Shown in pieces: positions 5,789 to 6,801 of a stretch of DNA of 6,801 nucleotides (position 1 is the stretch's first letter; each line of letters starts with the position of its first letter). The DNA is from a bacterium (GTDB lineage Bacteria > SM23-31 > JAUVVT01). A program made the position numbers and the translations under genes. The stretch spans positions 1 to 6,801 of the forward strand of contig JAUVVT010000093.1 in the NCBI GenBank assembly GCA_030604505.1. Direction: 5' to 3'. The notes below the pieces were generated by a model, which made no database searches, was not told the origin of the DNA, and saw only the letters and a list, made by a program, of their open reading frames with translations.

Positions 5789-6801
5789 ATGTCCAATTTA
5801 TATAGATTACTTAAAGAATCATTATCAACTTTCATCTTTCAGATATTGCTGGTATTTTTTGCATTAATCAATAATATTATTATTGCAAGAATTTTAGGTC
5901 CTGAAGGAAAAGGAGAATATGATGTAATTATTAATTATACTTTTGTAATTCGTTTGATAAGTTTATTAGGACTTGAAATAGCTGCTATAAATTTCCTCGG
6001 CTCAAAAAAGATTGACAAATATGCAGTCTCCTTCAACATTTTATTTATAGGCATCATTTCAACATTATTATTCTCTGTATTGTCACTGCTTTTCTGGAAA
6101 TACTTCCATATAAAATATGAATTGGGAAATTATTTATTTATTTCCTCTATTCCTCTAAGCGGACTGTTGATATTATCAAATTATATTTTGTTAGGCAGTG
6201 ACAAGATATTAAACTATAATATAATCGAAAGTGGAAGAAATGTTTTTTATCTATTTTTTCTGACTTCATTTTTATTGCTGTTAGGATTGAATTATACAAA
6301 TGTTTCATTTTGCTACCTTTTTAGCGCTTTTTCAACTTTTATTCTTGGTATATATTTTTTAGTTTCTAATAAATTGATCAATATTAAGTGGAAAAATTTT
6401 TCATCAAAATGTATTAAACAACTTCTAAGTTTTGGAAAATATCCTTATATTTCCGGAGTTTTAATCTTTTTGGTTTATCGAGTAGATATTTTTATTGTCA
6501 ATAATCTATTAGGAGCAACCGCAACCGGAATATATGGTATAGCTGTCTTATTTGTTGAATCAATGAACTATATTTCTAAATCTCTACAGTTAGTTTCATT
6601 TGCTAAAATACCAAGATTTGAATCTGACGAAGGAAGAGATAGTGTAATATTCTTAATGAAATCTATTTGTATCGTTTTTCTATTTTTGGGAATCATTTTT
6701 GTTTTATTCGGTAAATATTTTATTGTATTGATTTTTGGAATGAAGTTTGTTGAATCAAGCAAGATAATTATATATCTTGTTCCAGGGATAATTATTCTCG
6801 G
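5789..6801 (+). CDS. wzx: Wzx-type polysaccharide flippase of the MOP superfamily, N-terminal part (3' end outside window)
   Basis: The frame is open from ATG 5789 to the window end with no stop: 337 codons plus two bases, out of roughly 420-500 usual for the family. Translation begins MSNLYRLLKESLSTFIFQI. The first helix is followed by ARILGPEGKGEYDV (33-46), the hallmark N-terminal motif of polysaccharide flippases. About eight to ten hydrophobic segments follow, for example 82-102, 150-168 and 292-307. The seventh-helix region carries YRVDIFIVNNLLGATATGIY (230-249) with R231 and D233, also typical of Wzx/RfbX proteins. Role: moves undecaprenyl-diphosphate-linked repeat units from the inner to the outer face of the cytoplasmic membrane before Wzy polymerisation. 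An in-frame TTG at 5762 is an alternative start, but ATG is preferred because the family N-terminus is short. GGAAAGG at 5764-5770 is too far (18 bases) to be a normal ribosome site for the ATG. The gene follows acpS by 39 bases. Confidence 0.88.
   Translation, partial: MSNLYRLLKESLSTFIFQILLVFFALINNIIIARILGPEGKGEYDVIINYTFVIRLISLLGLEIAAINFLGSKKIDKYAVSFNILFIGIISTLLFSVLSLLFWKYFHIKYELGNYLFISSIPLSGLLILSNYILLGSDKILNYNIIESGRNVFYLFFLTSFLLLLGLNYTNVSFCYLFSAFSTFILGIYFLVSNKLINIKWKNFSSKCIKQLLSFGKYPYISGVLIFLVYRVDIFIVNNLLGATATGIYGIAVLFVESMNYISKSLQLVSFAKIPRFESDEGRDSVIFLMKSICIVFLFLGIIFVLFGKYFIVLIFGMKFVESSKIIIYLVPGIIIL

Noticed and set aside
6568..6762. Minus-strand 64-codon frame at the right end
   Set aside because: It is antisense to the flippase frame, which is open from 5789 to the window end and carries clear family motifs.
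1..6801. CRISPR arrays, tRNA or rRNA genes, insertion sequences, attachment sites, toxin-antitoxin or phage-defence genes
   Set aside because: No spaced direct repeats, structured RNA genes, transposase motifs or terminal inverted repeats were seen while reading both strands.

Overview
The window looks like part of a surface-polysaccharide (O-antigen, capsule or exopolysaccharide) biosynthesis locus from an AT-rich Gram-negative-type bacterium. All seven genes I can support are on the + strand. Only one (at 1345) has a clear Shine-Dalgarno sequence; the others start with AT-rich leaders without one. That habit, the low GC and the gene content suggest Bacteroidota, Ignavibacteriota or a related FCB-group lineage. 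The assignment is an inference, with low to moderate confidence.

Layout. 1-414: C-terminal end of a Wzz/GumC-type chain-length determinant, cut by the left edge. 430-1182: left-handed beta-helix (hexapeptide-repeat) acyltransferase, probably starting at TTG. 1183-1344: AT-rich intergenic region with a weak terminator-like hairpin, long T runs and a good ribosome binding site. 1345-2655: nucleotide-sugar 6-dehydrogenase of the UDP-N-acetylhexosamine (WbpA-like) subgroup. 2672-3568: small GT4-like glycosyltransferase. 3569-3701: two consecutive hairpins, the second a convincing intrinsic terminator. 3702-5255: multi-pass GT-C membrane glycosyltransferase resembling the AftB/ZomB-like group. 5256-5383: candidate promoter with a perfect TATAAT, plus a palindrome just before the next gene. 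5384-5749: holo-[acyl-carrier-protein] synthase AcpS. 5789-6801: start of a Wzx-type flippase, cut by the right edge.

How the genes may work together (inference). The dehydrogenase would make a UDP-hexuronic acid or UDP-N-acetylhexosaminuronic acid. The hexapeptide acyltransferase would N- or O-acylate a sugar. The soluble glycosyltransferase would build the lipid-linked repeat unit on the cytoplasmic face and the flippase would move it across the inner membrane. The GT-C enzyme could add a sugar from a polyprenyl-phosphate donor on the outer face, and the Wzz-like protein would set chain length. AcpS is not a normal member of this pathway and is the most notable guest. I did not find a clearly novel system; the interest lies in the acpS placement, the GT-C enzyme and several intergenic DNA structures.
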